The notes below the pieces were generated by a model. It was not told the DNA's origin, did no database searches, and saw only the letters and a program-made list of their open reading frames with translations. Both the position numbers and the translations under genes were made by a program. A DNA stretch of 64,000 bases, taken from Heracleum sosnowskyi. Taxonomy: Eukaryota; Streptophyta; Magnoliopsida; Apiales; Apiaceae. Location of the stretch: assembly GCA_030848705.1 (NCBI GenBank), contig CM061244.1, positions 108,955,111 to 109,019,110 on the forward strand, written 5' to 3'. Below are positions 44,802 to 55,905 of the stretch, piece after piece. Numbering within the stretch: the first letter of the stretch is position 1; each line of letters begins with the position of its first letter.

Positions 44802-45155
44802 ATGGGTCAGAAGGATTATGGAGTCAAAATACCAGTTCTTGATAGAGAAAATTATTTTCACTGGTAAGTAAAAATGCGTCTACATCTAATATCCATGGAT
44901 GAAGGACATGTAGTGTGCATAGAACATGGCCCTCATATACCAATGAAGCCAAACACCTCAATAGCTCAAGCACCTGCACGAGCTCCAAGCACCATTCCAA
45001 AGTTACCTTCAGAATGGACTCCTGAGGACAACATTGCAGTTCATAAAGATAAGAAGGCCATGAATATTTTGTTCAATGGTCTTGATTCTGACATGTTTGA
45101 CAATGTTATTAACTGTTCTACAACAAAGGAGATTTGGGACACTGTCCAAACCGTC
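44802..45155 (+). pseudogene. Copia gag N-terminal fragment
   Basis: Starts MGQKDYGVKIP 61 bp after the LTR. It has an in-frame TAA at 44865 after NYFHW, then continues with VKMRLHLIS and TKEIWDTVQTVC, and breaks off near 45155 where reversed gypsy sequence begins. Belongs to the element whose LTR is at 43547. Confidence 0.8.
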
Positions 45156-45816
45156 TGTACCCTTCTTGGCGGCTTGTTCCTGCCTCCACTTAAGCAACAG
45201 TTACTTCTGTTCTTCAGGGGTTGGCATAGGTCCCTCATCCCCTTCGGAATCAAAATTCAATGTCATATTGATCAGGGGTGTGACCGTGGCTGAACTGCCC
45301 GGCCGACCTGAATCCTCGAACCCAGGTGGTCTGTCAGCTGTCATGATAACAAACTTTAATCACAGATAAATCGTACGTTCCCACAGACAGCGCCAAATGT
45401 TGGAACCAGTTTTCTGTCGTCCTTCGTCCGGTCAGACCTGCAATGAGAAGAATACGAGGGATGTGCCCCCTGATTCATCTCCGGTGTGAGAATCATTTAA
45501 CTGGTCTTTTGTGAGTAAAGAAACGTACGAGAACTGTAATTGTGTTGTGTGTGAATGAATGATGAACTCAAACCTGTTTCTTTTCTTTTATCAGTATTTC
45601 CTGATCCCCACGTTCGGGACGTGGACCTCGCTCCCAGCCTCCCACGTGGGTAGTTGGACTCTGACTGAGTCCTAGAACCGTTGGTCACAAGCTTTGATAT
45701 GGGCCTGCGACATCGATCTTCCCCTGTCATGGAGTTTGGTTCATCCGGCCCACCTCTTTGATGGGCTTTTGTGTTTTCGGTTCGGCCCAATAAAGATCGG
45801 GCATATATCTCTAACA
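45156..45816 (-). mobile_element. Gypsy LTR plus gag start, reversed fragment
   Basis: Minus orientation: LTR 45816..45398 (TGTTAGAGATATATGCCCG to GGTTCCAACA), then PBS TTTGGCGCTGTCTGTGGGA, then a gag start MTADRPPGFEDSG at about 45344 that runs into a TAA stop after PTPEEQK. Same family as the element at 21392..27634 and supplies the 5' end that copy lacks, but it is a separate copy. Confidence 0.85.
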
Positions 45817-45884
45817 ATAATTTTATTTGAAAGAGACACACATCACTAATATTATTAAACTATTAACCAAATATCAACAAGTAC

Positions 45885-46348
45885 TGTTAACGGAGGAATT
45901 TGGTGATAACAAATTTCGGGGATTGCTGGAATAACGAATTTGTAATAATAGGGGGATTTGGGAATTTTGGGTGTTTGGGGCTGGACTTGAAAGGTGTCTC
46001 GACTTGTTAGATGTGTCGGATCCTATTCCAAGATGCCTGCGTACCCTGTTTATATATAGGGATCAAGCCAACGCAGTTCTGTGATAGGATAGTATTTTTA
46101 ATCCCTGTGATTGTTAAGGGATATGTTGAGATAAGTTAATTTTATCTTTTTAGAGTTATATTAGCGTTGTGATTCTTTCCTGATTTGAAAGAATCGTTTG
46201 GAGATATTTTTTAGTAATTGATTGATTTAGATTGATTGTTTCCTCGTTTCAGAGAGAGGATATTACTTAATGGTTAAGCAATAATTATTATTATATCAAT
46301 ATTGGGAAATTAGGAGATAATTGAGGCAGCCAAAAATATGGCGTAACA
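45885..46348 (-). repeat. 3' LTR of element B
   Basis: 464 bp, uninterrupted. TATA (CTATATATAAAC, minus sense) near 46050..46061. Confidence 0.88.
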
Positions 46349-46626
46349 ACTACCCCCCAGTTCTTCAGTGCAGCTTGATGGACTGGAGAACTAAGTGTGC
46401 TTTGATCTTCCGAATTTCCTGAGTCAATGAAACAACTAGGAGTAGAAGATTAGTAGATAATATGAAGAAGATAATTACCCGTAATATGCCTGTAAAATCG
46501 AGAGAGACAACATGATGTGCCTGTAATATGTTTGTGCTTTCGAGAGAGACAACATGCGAGATGTGAGAAGAACATATGTACGAGTAACTTTGTAAGTGTA
46601 GGAGAATGAGAATAAGATAATTACCT

Positions 46627-47035
46627 CGCCTTCTTATACACTCATGCAAAGCAGAGTTTAAGAAAAGGGAAGAGTAACCTCGTCTTCTTATACACTCTAT
46701 GCAAAACAGAGTTTAAGAAAAGGGAAGATTAACCTCGCCTTCTTATACACTCTATTCAAAGCAGAGTTTAAGAAAAGGGAAATGTAACCTCGCCTTCTTA
46801 TACACTCTATGCAAAGCAGAGTTTAAGAAAAGGGAAGAGTAACCTCGCCTTCTTATACACTCTATGCAAAGCAGATTTTAAGAAAAGGGAAGAGTAACAT
46901 CGCCTTCTTATACACTCTATGCAAAGCAGAGTTTAAGAAAAGGGAAGAGTAACATCGCCTTCTTATACACTCTATGCAGAGCAGAGTTTAAGAAAAGAGA
47001 AGTGTAACCTCGCCTTCTTAAGAGGTAGAACTCTC
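46627..47035. repeat. 55-bp minisatellite in element B
   Basis: Eight units. The landmark CGCCTTCTTA recurs at 46627, 46681 (CGTC variant), 46736, 46791, 46846, 46901, 46956 and 47011: spacing is 54 once and then 55 six times. Units are about 95% alike, so the array is young or homogenised. Confidence 0.93.
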
Positions 47036-47094
47036 TTCTTGGTGAGCTTTCCGGAAGTACGGATAAGCACCCCGGAAGTACGGGTTTACCAAGG

Positions 47095-47225
47095 TACTCC
47101 AAGAAACACCTTCCACAAAGAAGGGCCTTCAAAATAATTCCAAGCAACACCTTCAAGAAGGGCCTTCAAAAATAATTCCCAAGCAACACCTTAAAGAAGG
47201 GCCTTCAAAAATAATTCCCAAGAAA
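47095..47225. repeat. ~50-bp tandem repeat in element B
   Basis: Three copies of a unit containing AAGAAGGGCCTTCAAAA and AATTCCCAAG, with small length differences. Confidence 0.8.
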
Positions 47226-47444
47226 CAACCACAAAATCTAAGAATGTCCAATGTTTACGAGTAAATGTATGATGCACATGATGCACATGTTGATATGAAT
47301 GAATGCATGATGCGAATGATGCACATGATGATTAATGAATGCATGATGTGAATGATGCACGGCCTTCAAAACAAGATTATCCCGAAGGGCCTTCACAAGA
47401 CGATCACCCCGTAGGGACTTCAAACAAGATTATCATCTTCAAAA

Positions 47445-47640
47445 GAGGGTCTTCTAAAATATTATCCTCCTCGAAAGAGGGTCTTCAAAAATATTATCCT
47501 ACTCGAAATAGGGTCATCAAAAATATTATCCTTCTTCGAAAGAGGGTCTTCAAAAATATTATCCTACTCGAAATAGGTTCTTCAAAAATATTATCCTCTT
47601 TGGAAAAGAGAGCTTTCAAAAACATTACCCTTATCAGATA
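47445..47640. repeat. ~36-bp tandem repeat in element B
   Basis: Five to six copies of GAAAGAGGGTCTTCAAAAAT-type units. On the minus strand these extend the small ORF with RIIFLKTLF-type repeats. Confidence 0.85.
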
Positions 47641-47736
47641 AGGATCTTCCACACTTATTTTTGTCCATGCACGAGCTAGTGAAGTAATCAAATCATGTGC
47701 TACGAATATTGCATCACAATTCTTTAACATCTCCAT
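47494..47736 (-). CDS. Conserved small ORF of element B
   Basis: 80 codons from ATG 47736. The first ~48 match the element A ORF at 13043..13189; the rest is encoded by the 36-bp tandem repeats. No family recognised. Conservation between two elements lacking all other coding sequence is the only evidence that it matters. Confidence 0.4.
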   Translation of the reverse strand: MEMLKNCDAIFVAHDLITSLARAWTKISVEDPYLIRVMFLKALFSKEDNIFEEPISSRIIFLKTLFRRRIIFLMTLFRVG

Positions 47737-48271
47737 TATTCAGATTCTGTCCAGATCCGTTTTTTATCTTTTTGGCCCTGTAAACGATATTTTCTTGGAA
47801 AACACAAAACATGAAAGTTGCGGAAAACGAAAAGAGCTTTCCGATGATATAGTGATCGTCAGAAAAGGACTTATAACGAATCGGGAATCAAATAAAACGT
47901 CTGCTGATTAACTTCTCAATACTGAAAAACGGGATTTGATTATGTTTTGTGATTTCGAGAATTGATCGAAACATAATCTCAGAAAACACCAAGAACGAAA
48001 GTTGTAGGAAATCACAAAATCTTTCCGGATCATAAAAAATCATCAAAATCTAACATGTAATAAATTTACTACGAATTTTATAAGATAGCTTATTTGTACG
48101 GACAAAATCATAAGAAAACTTATCTTTATTTTTAACATAACCACGAACCACCGCTTCCACCGTTTAGCTCCTCCATTAAAACCGCTCCAGATCCATAATA
48201 ACCCCCCATGCGTATTGTATAGATTGATTGTCCTCCACAATCAAAAAGTATCCCCTCCTTCTAGCGTCAAT

Positions 48272-51200
48272 TGTTAACGGAGGAATTTGGTGATAACAAA
48301 TTTCGGGGATTGTTGGAATAACGAATTTGTAATAATAGGGGGATTTGGGAATTTTGGGTGTTTGGGGCTGGACTTGAAAGGTGTCTCGACTTGTTAGATG
48401 TGTCGGATCCTATTCCAAGATGCCTGCGTACCCTGTTTATATATAGGGATCAAGCCAACGCAGTTCTGTGATAGGATAGTATTTTTAATCTCTGTGATTG
48501 TTAAGGGATACTAGCTTATAGCCCGTGCGATGCATAGTTACTTAAAATTTTATTTATAATTATTCTGTTTATAATTATATTTTTATTATCCATGCAACAC
48601 ACGATTGTTTTTTAAATATTTATAATTATATTTATTTATGAATATTTTAATATTTAAAAGTTATTAGTTTACATGATTAAATTATTGTTAAAAAAGATTT
48701 AGCCAAAAAAATTATAGTTAAAAATTTGATATTTATTATATTTTACACGCTAAACTATTCTAAAATTAAAAACAGAATAAAGTGACGAAATTTAATGTTG
48801 AGAATTCTATTTGATTTAGGAAATCTACTTATATGTAGTTTAGATTATTAGAATATCCTTTATTAACCAAATACAGTTTTTAATGTTAAATCTAACGGTT
48901 TTCACCTATCTATTTAACATTAAACGATTTTGATTATTTTGGTATTAAATGAGTTTCCTTATTTAATTACAACTATTTTTATGTTTTGACTTTTTAGAAA
49001 ATCCAATTCTAATATGATATCTTTTAACTTATATCATTTTTAGACAATAACTTCTTTTTATATGATATAATCTTGATCATCTATTTTTAAAAGTATTGGA
49101 TCTAACGGTTGAGAATGTTTTGGCGGTATTTAGAAACAAACTATCATGATAACATCATTAATTTTTCTTAATATTTATAATTTTTTTAAATATTTATTGC
49201 TAAAATATAATATACTCTTTTTTGTAATATGTTAAAGATGCGGGAATTTTGAAATTTTGAGAAAATAAATTATCAATTAAAATATAATTTTTTTTTAATA
49301 GTTCTTCTTTTAAAGTAGTACACCGTGACGATCAAAATTCTGTATAAAATTCATTTTTAATAGTATATCCTATAAATATCTATGTTATTATATTAAAGAC
49401 TAAATAATGAAAGCTTTCTTATAAGTTTGGTCGTTTTGTTTGATCACTCAATACATAATCGTTGGATGTTTCAAATTAAATTGTTGAAAAACGTTAGATA
49501 TAACAGTAAAATTATCATGTAGAATGATCTAAGGTTTGAAATAACAGTAAAAACGTTAGAATGATCTACCAACAACATATTAAAATTTATAGGGTTTTTT
49601 TTTAAATAAAGAATTTATTCATTTTTTTTCTTTCAGACATAGGTTATTTGATAATATTTTTTGTAAAATACGATTTTTCAGAAAAGTACTATACTAATTG
49701 ATTAAGAAACTTTTAAAGTTTCAAATTTAATAATTTACAATGTATATATGTTAAAAAAGTTTGGCCTCTGTAGCTGATTCTAAATTTTTTTTAATATGAA
49801 TATAGTCCTGCTAACAATGAAATTATGTATCTATGAGTTCTTATAAAACAAAATCATCATTTACGTGTAATTTATTATTTAATAATAAATAATATTTGAT
49901 TAGTTATGATCTAAAACTTAATAAAATAGGATTAAAAATATGCACAATTTTATAAAATTTTATCCTCGTATTATTATATTCTTTGTTGATTTGAATTTTT
50001 CTTAGATTGATTTTAATTTTTGAACATAGATTTCTAAATTTAAAATAGTTAGAAAAAAGTAATTAAATTGGTATTAAAATAATGATGACATAATAATTAT
50101 TATTAGAATTTAAATATTCACTTTACTAATTTGGGCTTTATCTTGTGTTTTAAAAATCAGATTTTGAAAATTTTATACCCCACATGAAGATAACTAAATT
50201 ATATTTAATTAAAAGATGGTTTAACAATTTTTATCTAACTGCAATTATCCATGGAAGAGAAAAGAAAGTCACGAATTTTTTACATGGAGAATTCTATTCA
50301 ATATAGAAAACTTATTTATATTTGGTATATTTGGTTTAAATTATCAAAATACACCTTTTAGAATTTAAATATAATTCTATTATTAATAAAATACACTTTT
50401 TAAATATTTGATCTAACGATTTTCATTTATCTAGTTAAGATCTAATGGTCCTTATTAATTTGGTTATCTACGACCAAAATTTTGGATAAGATCCCTATTA
50501 TGATTATTATATATAAGAATTTAAGATATCAAGTATATAATGATATAAGTATCTTACTAACTGCTTTTACTTTTAATGTTTCGGTTTTATTTACAGTGTA
50601 TATAAAATTTTAAAATACATTATTACTTAAAAATTATTAAACAGAATCAAAATTATGTTATGATTATATAAAATTTTATTCTCATATTATTATATTCTTT
50701 ATCGATTTGAATTTGTTCTTAATTAATTTTGATACTTTTTTGAAAGAAACATAAAATTTCTCTATATTTAAAAGAATTAGTGGAAAAATAAATAAATTGG
50801 TGCTACAATAAAAAAAATATTTATTAAAATTTAGATACAAACTTTACTATTTGGGTTATATCCTAAGTTTTAGAAATTGAATTTTGACGATTTTACAACC
50901 CATGCGAAACTAACGAAATTATCTTTAATTTAATGATGGTTTAATAATTATTATCTAACTTGACGAGTTGACCTACTCATAAAATAAACTGAAAATAAAA
51001 GATGGTTAAGAAGTTTTACATAAAGAATTCAATTCAATATAGAAAATCAATTCATAATTGGTTTAAATTATCAAAGCACACTTCTTAGTATTTAAATATA
51101 ATCCTACCTTTAATCAAATACACATTTTAATATAAGTATTATATTCAAAATTATCGTTTATGAATATGAAACCCTCGATATTCTAATAATATTTTGATAT

Positions 51201-52375
51201 TATCCTTTTATGTTTGATATATGTAAAATAATATAATTATAATTTGGATTAATCAAATTGTTATGTTCCTTCAGAAAAAAAATGTTTAAATTTATTTATG
51301 TACAGGAGTTCTCCACGTAGGGTCCACGTGTATCATTGTAATCGATATGAATTATTATCTTGATATTTGGTTTAATAATTATTATCTAACTGCAACTATA
51401 CATAAATTGAAGAGAAAATATATTTAAGAATTTCTACATAGAAAATTTTTAAATTATCAAAATACACTTTTTAGTATTTAAATATAATTCTATTATTATT
51501 AATCAGATACATTTTTTAATATTAGATCTAACAATTCTCATCGATCTATTTAAGATCTAACTATAGTTATTAATTTGGTCGTAATCGTACACGGACGATG
51601 GATTTTAATTTTTTCTTAAATTGGTTTTAATATTTTATTGAAATAAACATAGAATTTATAAATTTAAAAGAATTAGGAAAAAAAATTAAATTGGTGCTAC
51701 AATAATAAAAATATATTTATTAAAATTTAGATAATAACTTTTCTGTTTGAGCTCTATCTTGAGTTTTAGACAACAGATTTTAACGATTTTACAGCCCACG
51801 CGAAGCTTGCAAAATTATCTTTAATTTAATGATGTTTTAATAATTATTATCTAACTGGAACTATCCATAAACTGAAGAGAAAAGATAATTACGAATTTTT
51901 ACATAAAGATTTATATTCAATATAGAAAACCTATTTATAATTGGTTTAAATTATCAAAATACATGTTTTAGTATTTAAATACTATCCTATTAATAATCAA
52001 ATACAATTTTTAATATTATATCTGACGGTCCTCATTGATTTGAAGATTTATAGTTTAATAATCCAACGGATCGTATACTTTTGGTAGTACAGTGACCAAC
52101 CAAAGTTTTGGATAAGATCTCCCTTACGCTTATTATATATAAGGAGTTAATGTTGAGATAAGTTAATTTTATCTTTTTAGAGTTATATTAGCGTTGTGAT
52201 TCTTTCCTGATTTGAAAGAATCGTTTGGAGATATTTTTTAGTAATTGATTGATTTAGATTGATTGTTTCCTCGTTTCAGAGAGAGGATATTACTTAATGG
52301 TTAAGCAATAATTGTTATTATATCAATATTGGGAAATTATGAGATAATTGAGACAGCCGAAAATATGGCGTAACA
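48272..52375 (-). repeat. 5' LTR of element B, split by a Helitron
   Basis: LTR parts are 52375..52151 and 48510..48272. The break lies between A and T (GGGATA/TGTTGAG), the Helitron target rule. Joined, the parts match the uninterrupted LTR at 45885..46348. Confidence 0.88.
48511..52150 (-). mobile_element. Non-autonomous Helitron inserted in the element B LTR
   Basis: Minus orientation. The 3' end is GGGCTATAAGCTAG at 48511, followed by host T. The 5' end is TCCTTATATATAATAAGCG from 52145, with five extra bases (GTTAA on plus) at the host junction. No Rep/helicase coding. A second Helitron-like 5' end (TCTTATATATAATAATC, from 50518) lies inside. At least five degenerate copies of a ~280-bp unit (near 48700, 50180, 50900, 51370 and 51800), each with CTATTYAATATAGAAAA-like and ATCTAACGGT-like motifs, fill much of it. 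Confidence 0.75.
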
Positions 52376-52380
52376 AGTAC

Positions 52381-52560
52381 TAATATGTTAACTGAAAACA
52401 ATGTGGAGTTAAAAGTTCGTGGCCAGGAATTGAAACTAATTGGTTGAAGTAACAATTGCGTAAATTTGAAAATAAAATTGAAGATTGTTAAAAAAATATA
52501 AGTTTAAAAAATGAATAGAGCTTAACCAAATTTTGAAAAACGAAGCAATAATTTTTTTTT
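52381..52560 (+). pseudogene. Copia gag coiled-coil remnant (host of element B)
   Basis: Reading across the removed element B gives ..NMLTENNVELKVRGQELKL then stops. This resembles the coiled-coil part of copia gag. Strongly decayed and short, so only a tentative call. Confidence 0.35.
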
Positions 52561-53587
52561 TAAAAAATAAATTGAAAATCAATCAAAAATATTGCTTTAT
52601 AACTTATAAGTGATGCACAAGCAAATATTGATAGCATCTGATCTGAATAATCCCTTGAGCTAAAAACTGACAAAACGACATCGATAGTGATTAAATAGGG
52701 ACCAAAATATGAAGAAAAAAATAGTGACTGAAGTATGAATGCACGAATTTATAATTTTAAAAGTTAACGTATATTTTCGACTAAAATTTTAGGGCCAAAA
52801 TATTTTATATAAACCGAGCACATACTCAGTTATGAATGTAGGATTTTATATTATTACTACATACATAAAGATGCATTATTTTCTTTAATATTTTATTATT
52901 TTTTATTTAAATTTTTGTAATTATATATTATTTTATGAAATTTTAATAGATATTTATATGTGTATATAATAAATTAGATTTATCTAATAATATAAATAAT
53001 TTAATTTAATAAATTGTTGACGTAATCTTTAGTAGTATTTTAAATATTAAAATATAAAATATTTTTAAATAATAGATCTAACTTGCTCTTAAAAAATTTA
53101 AATGTGACTAAAGTGTAAATAACAAAATATATGTTCTGTAATGTACCGAGTTTCTTCTAACATATGCTATTACTTTTAGTTTTTTTTATTAATTATCTTA
53201 TTTAAATTGTATGTTATAAAAAATTATATTAAACCCGGATTTTATAAGTTTAATATAATAATACTGTCATTATATCTATATTTTATCCGTGTTATTTTTA
53301 ATTCGAATATGAGTTGTTTTACTTAAAAAATATAAAACAGACAATGTCCTTAAATAGACAGTTAGTTACTTATTAATAATTATATAAAATTATATTACAT
53401 TTATATATATGTTGTCCATGTTACTTTTAGAAAATTAGTTGTTTAAATAAGAAAATATAAAATTATATTACCTCTTTATATATATGTTGCTCGTGTTATT
53501 TTTAGAAAATTAGTTGTTTAAGTTAAAAAAAATATAAAAGGTTATGTGTTTAGCTGAAAAGTGTAAGTGGTTATTTATTAATAATTA
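52561..53587. other. AT-rich intergenic DNA
   Basis: No gene. Repeated ATATAAAATTATATTA-type stretches, including two near-copies of TATATATGTTGxCCxTGTTA at about 53405 and 53480. Confidence 0.55.
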
Positions 53588-54781
53588 CTAGCCTATAAAC
53601 CATGCAAGACACGGACCATCAAAAAGAGATAAAAAAAATTACAAATTAAAAAAAAAATTAATGGGAACATAAAATATTAAATAAAGAATAAAAATCAATA
53701 TGATAAATTATAAAATGAGAAACTTAAATATAAATTGAAACATAGAAATAAATAAATAAATAATACCAATTGGCCATTATTAATATTATTTTATTATTCA
53801 TTAAAATAATATTAATAATAAGGAGAAATAGAAAATCTAACATGTTTTAATTAAAAAAAGTGACTGTCCTTGATATTTATAGAAGTGTTTGAATTATATT
53901 AATTGTATTTGTTAAAAAATAAGTAGGCATGTAAAAATAGCTAAACACTTTTAATTAATTAAAAACATTAAAATATATTTTAAAATAAATAAGTAAGGGT
54001 TTGCTCGTTATATTTTTGGAAAAATAGGGGTTTTAGTATGGAAAAATTAAAAATGTAACATATATTTAGTTTAAAAAGGTAAATGCCCGTGATATTTTTG
54101 GAAAATGGGGTTTTAAAATTTAATAATTTAAGTTATTTAAATACGTTTTAAAATAAATAAGTAAATGTTTTGTCGGTGATATATTTAGAAAAAGAATGGA
54201 TTTTAGTTAGAAAAAAAGAAAAAGAAAATTGAAAAATGCAATTTCCCGTGATATATTTAGAAAATGAGGGACTTTGTTAGAAAAAATCTATAATGTGTTT
54301 TAGCTGAAAAGGTAATTGCTTATAAATATGTATTTGATTATTTATATTTTAATATTTTTAGTAATTGCATTTGTTAAGAAAAATAAGTATGCATGTTAAA
54401 ATAAGTAAACTTTTAAAAAAATAATTATACTATTAGGTTTAAAAATAAATAACTAAAGGGTTTGTCCGTGATATTTTTGTAAAATGAGGGGTTTTAGTAA
54501 GGAAAAATAGAAAACCTAACATGTTTTAGTTAAAAAAGGTAATTGTCCCTGATATATTTGAAAAAGTAAGGGAATTTGTTAGAAAAATAAAAAAAAATGT
54601 ATTTTAGGTGAAAAATGTAATTGTTTATAAATAGGTAATATTATTATTTAATAATATATTTCTATTAATAAGTAAAGTTAATTAAGTAAAAACACGAATT
54701 TAAGAAAAGGCAATTAAGTAAAATCACAAAGTACCGACCAACCAAAATTTTAATGTTTCGTCTATTATATAATAGTATTGA
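53588..54781 (-). mobile_element. Small non-autonomous Helitron
   Basis: Minus orientation: 5' TCAATACTATTATATAATAG at 54781, 3' end ..TTTATAGGCTAG at 53588, flanked by A and T on the host. A short stem-loop (CCGTG-TCTTG-CATGG) lies 12 nt before the CTAG end, as expected. About 1.19 kb, without coding capacity; shares the TTTTGGTTGGTC block with the larger Helitron. Confidence 0.8.
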
Positions 54782-55069
54782 TATATAACAATATTAGCAT
54801 TACATATTTATTTTCCACGTTGTTTTAGTTAGAAAATGTAGAACAAGTGTTTTTGCTGAAAAAAGGTAATCAATTATAAATATGTAATAATATTATCATT
54901 TTATATATATATTACCTATTTTATTTTTAGAAGATTAGTTGTTTTGGTTAGAAAAATATATAAAATAGGTAATGTGTTTTAGCTGAAAAAAATAATTGAT
55001 TATAGATAGGTCCGACCCAAATTATACATAGGCCCGGTTCAAATACCGACCAAAATTTTTAATTTTCGA
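54782..55069. other. AT-rich spacer
   Basis: No feature recognised beyond weak similarity to the flanking Helitron internal repeats. Confidence 0.4.
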
Positions 55070-55905
55070 TAGATTTCTAAAATTGCTACATTAGCAAATA
55101 ACACATCAATATTTAGAAAGAATTTTGAAATATTGTTTAAGGTATCTAACATTTTTTTAAACTAATTTATATCAAGTCTTAAACTTACCTTCTCCCCTTC
55201 TCTTAAATTTCATATTATTATTTAAAAAATTAACAAATACACAAATAACATATCAACATTTAAAAGGAATTTTGAAACATTTTTAAAGTATCTAACATTT
55301 TTCCTAACTAGTTTATATCAAGTCTTAAAATTTCACGTATATTTTCGACTAAAATTTTAACATCAAAGTACTTTATAAAAATAGAGCACATACTCAATTA
55401 TGCATGTGGAATTTTATATTATTATTTTAAAAATTATAAAAAATACAATTAACATATTATTATTTCAAAAGAATTTTGAAATACTTTTTAATGTATCTAA
55501 CATTTTTTCAAGCTAGTTTATATCAAGTCTTAAACTTACCTTCTCCTTTAAGAAATTACTAAATACGCAAATAACATATCAATATTTTGAAACACTTTTT
55601 AGGATATCTAACATTTTTCGCGGCTAGTTTTATCATATTTAAACTTCACCTTCCCTCATTGAAATTTCATATTATTATTTAAAAATTACTGAATACGCAA
55701 ATAACATATCAATATTTAGAAAGAATTTTGAAACACTTTTTAAAATATATAGCATTTTCCCAACTAGTTTATATTAAGTCTTAAAGTTACTTTCCTCTTT
55801 GAGATTTCATATAATTATTTAAAAATTACTAAATACCCAAATTACATATTAATATTTAGAAAGAATTTTGAAACACTTTTTAAGATATCTAACATTTTCA
55901 ATAGG
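55070..55905. repeat. Degenerate tandem repeat field
   Basis: Six irregular copies of a ~130-150 bp unit containing AAATAACATATCAATATTTA, GAATTTTGAAACACTTTTTA, TATCTAACATTTT and CTAGTTTATATCAAGTCTTA. Spacing varies from about 120 to 210 bp. Confidence 0.75.

Larger units (their letters stand above)
45880..52380 (-). mobile_element. Element B: non-autonomous LTR element with TSD, minus orientation
   Basis: Flanked by AGTAC at 45880..45884 and 52376..52380. The 5' LTR (in element sense) is 52375..48272, split by a Helitron. The internal region is 48271..46349 and the 3' LTR 46348..45885. The two LTRs differ at about six of 464 bases. The PBS-like TTGACGCTAGAAGGAGGGG and PPT ACTGGGGGGTAGT match element A. 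The internal region carries the conserved small ORF and three blocks of tandem repeats but no gag or pol. It lies within a decayed copia gag-like sequence. Confidence 0.9.

Noticed and set aside
46627..47640. A CRISPR-like array, suggested by regular repeats in element B.
   Set aside because: The units are contiguous minisatellites without unique spacers, in a plant retroelement.
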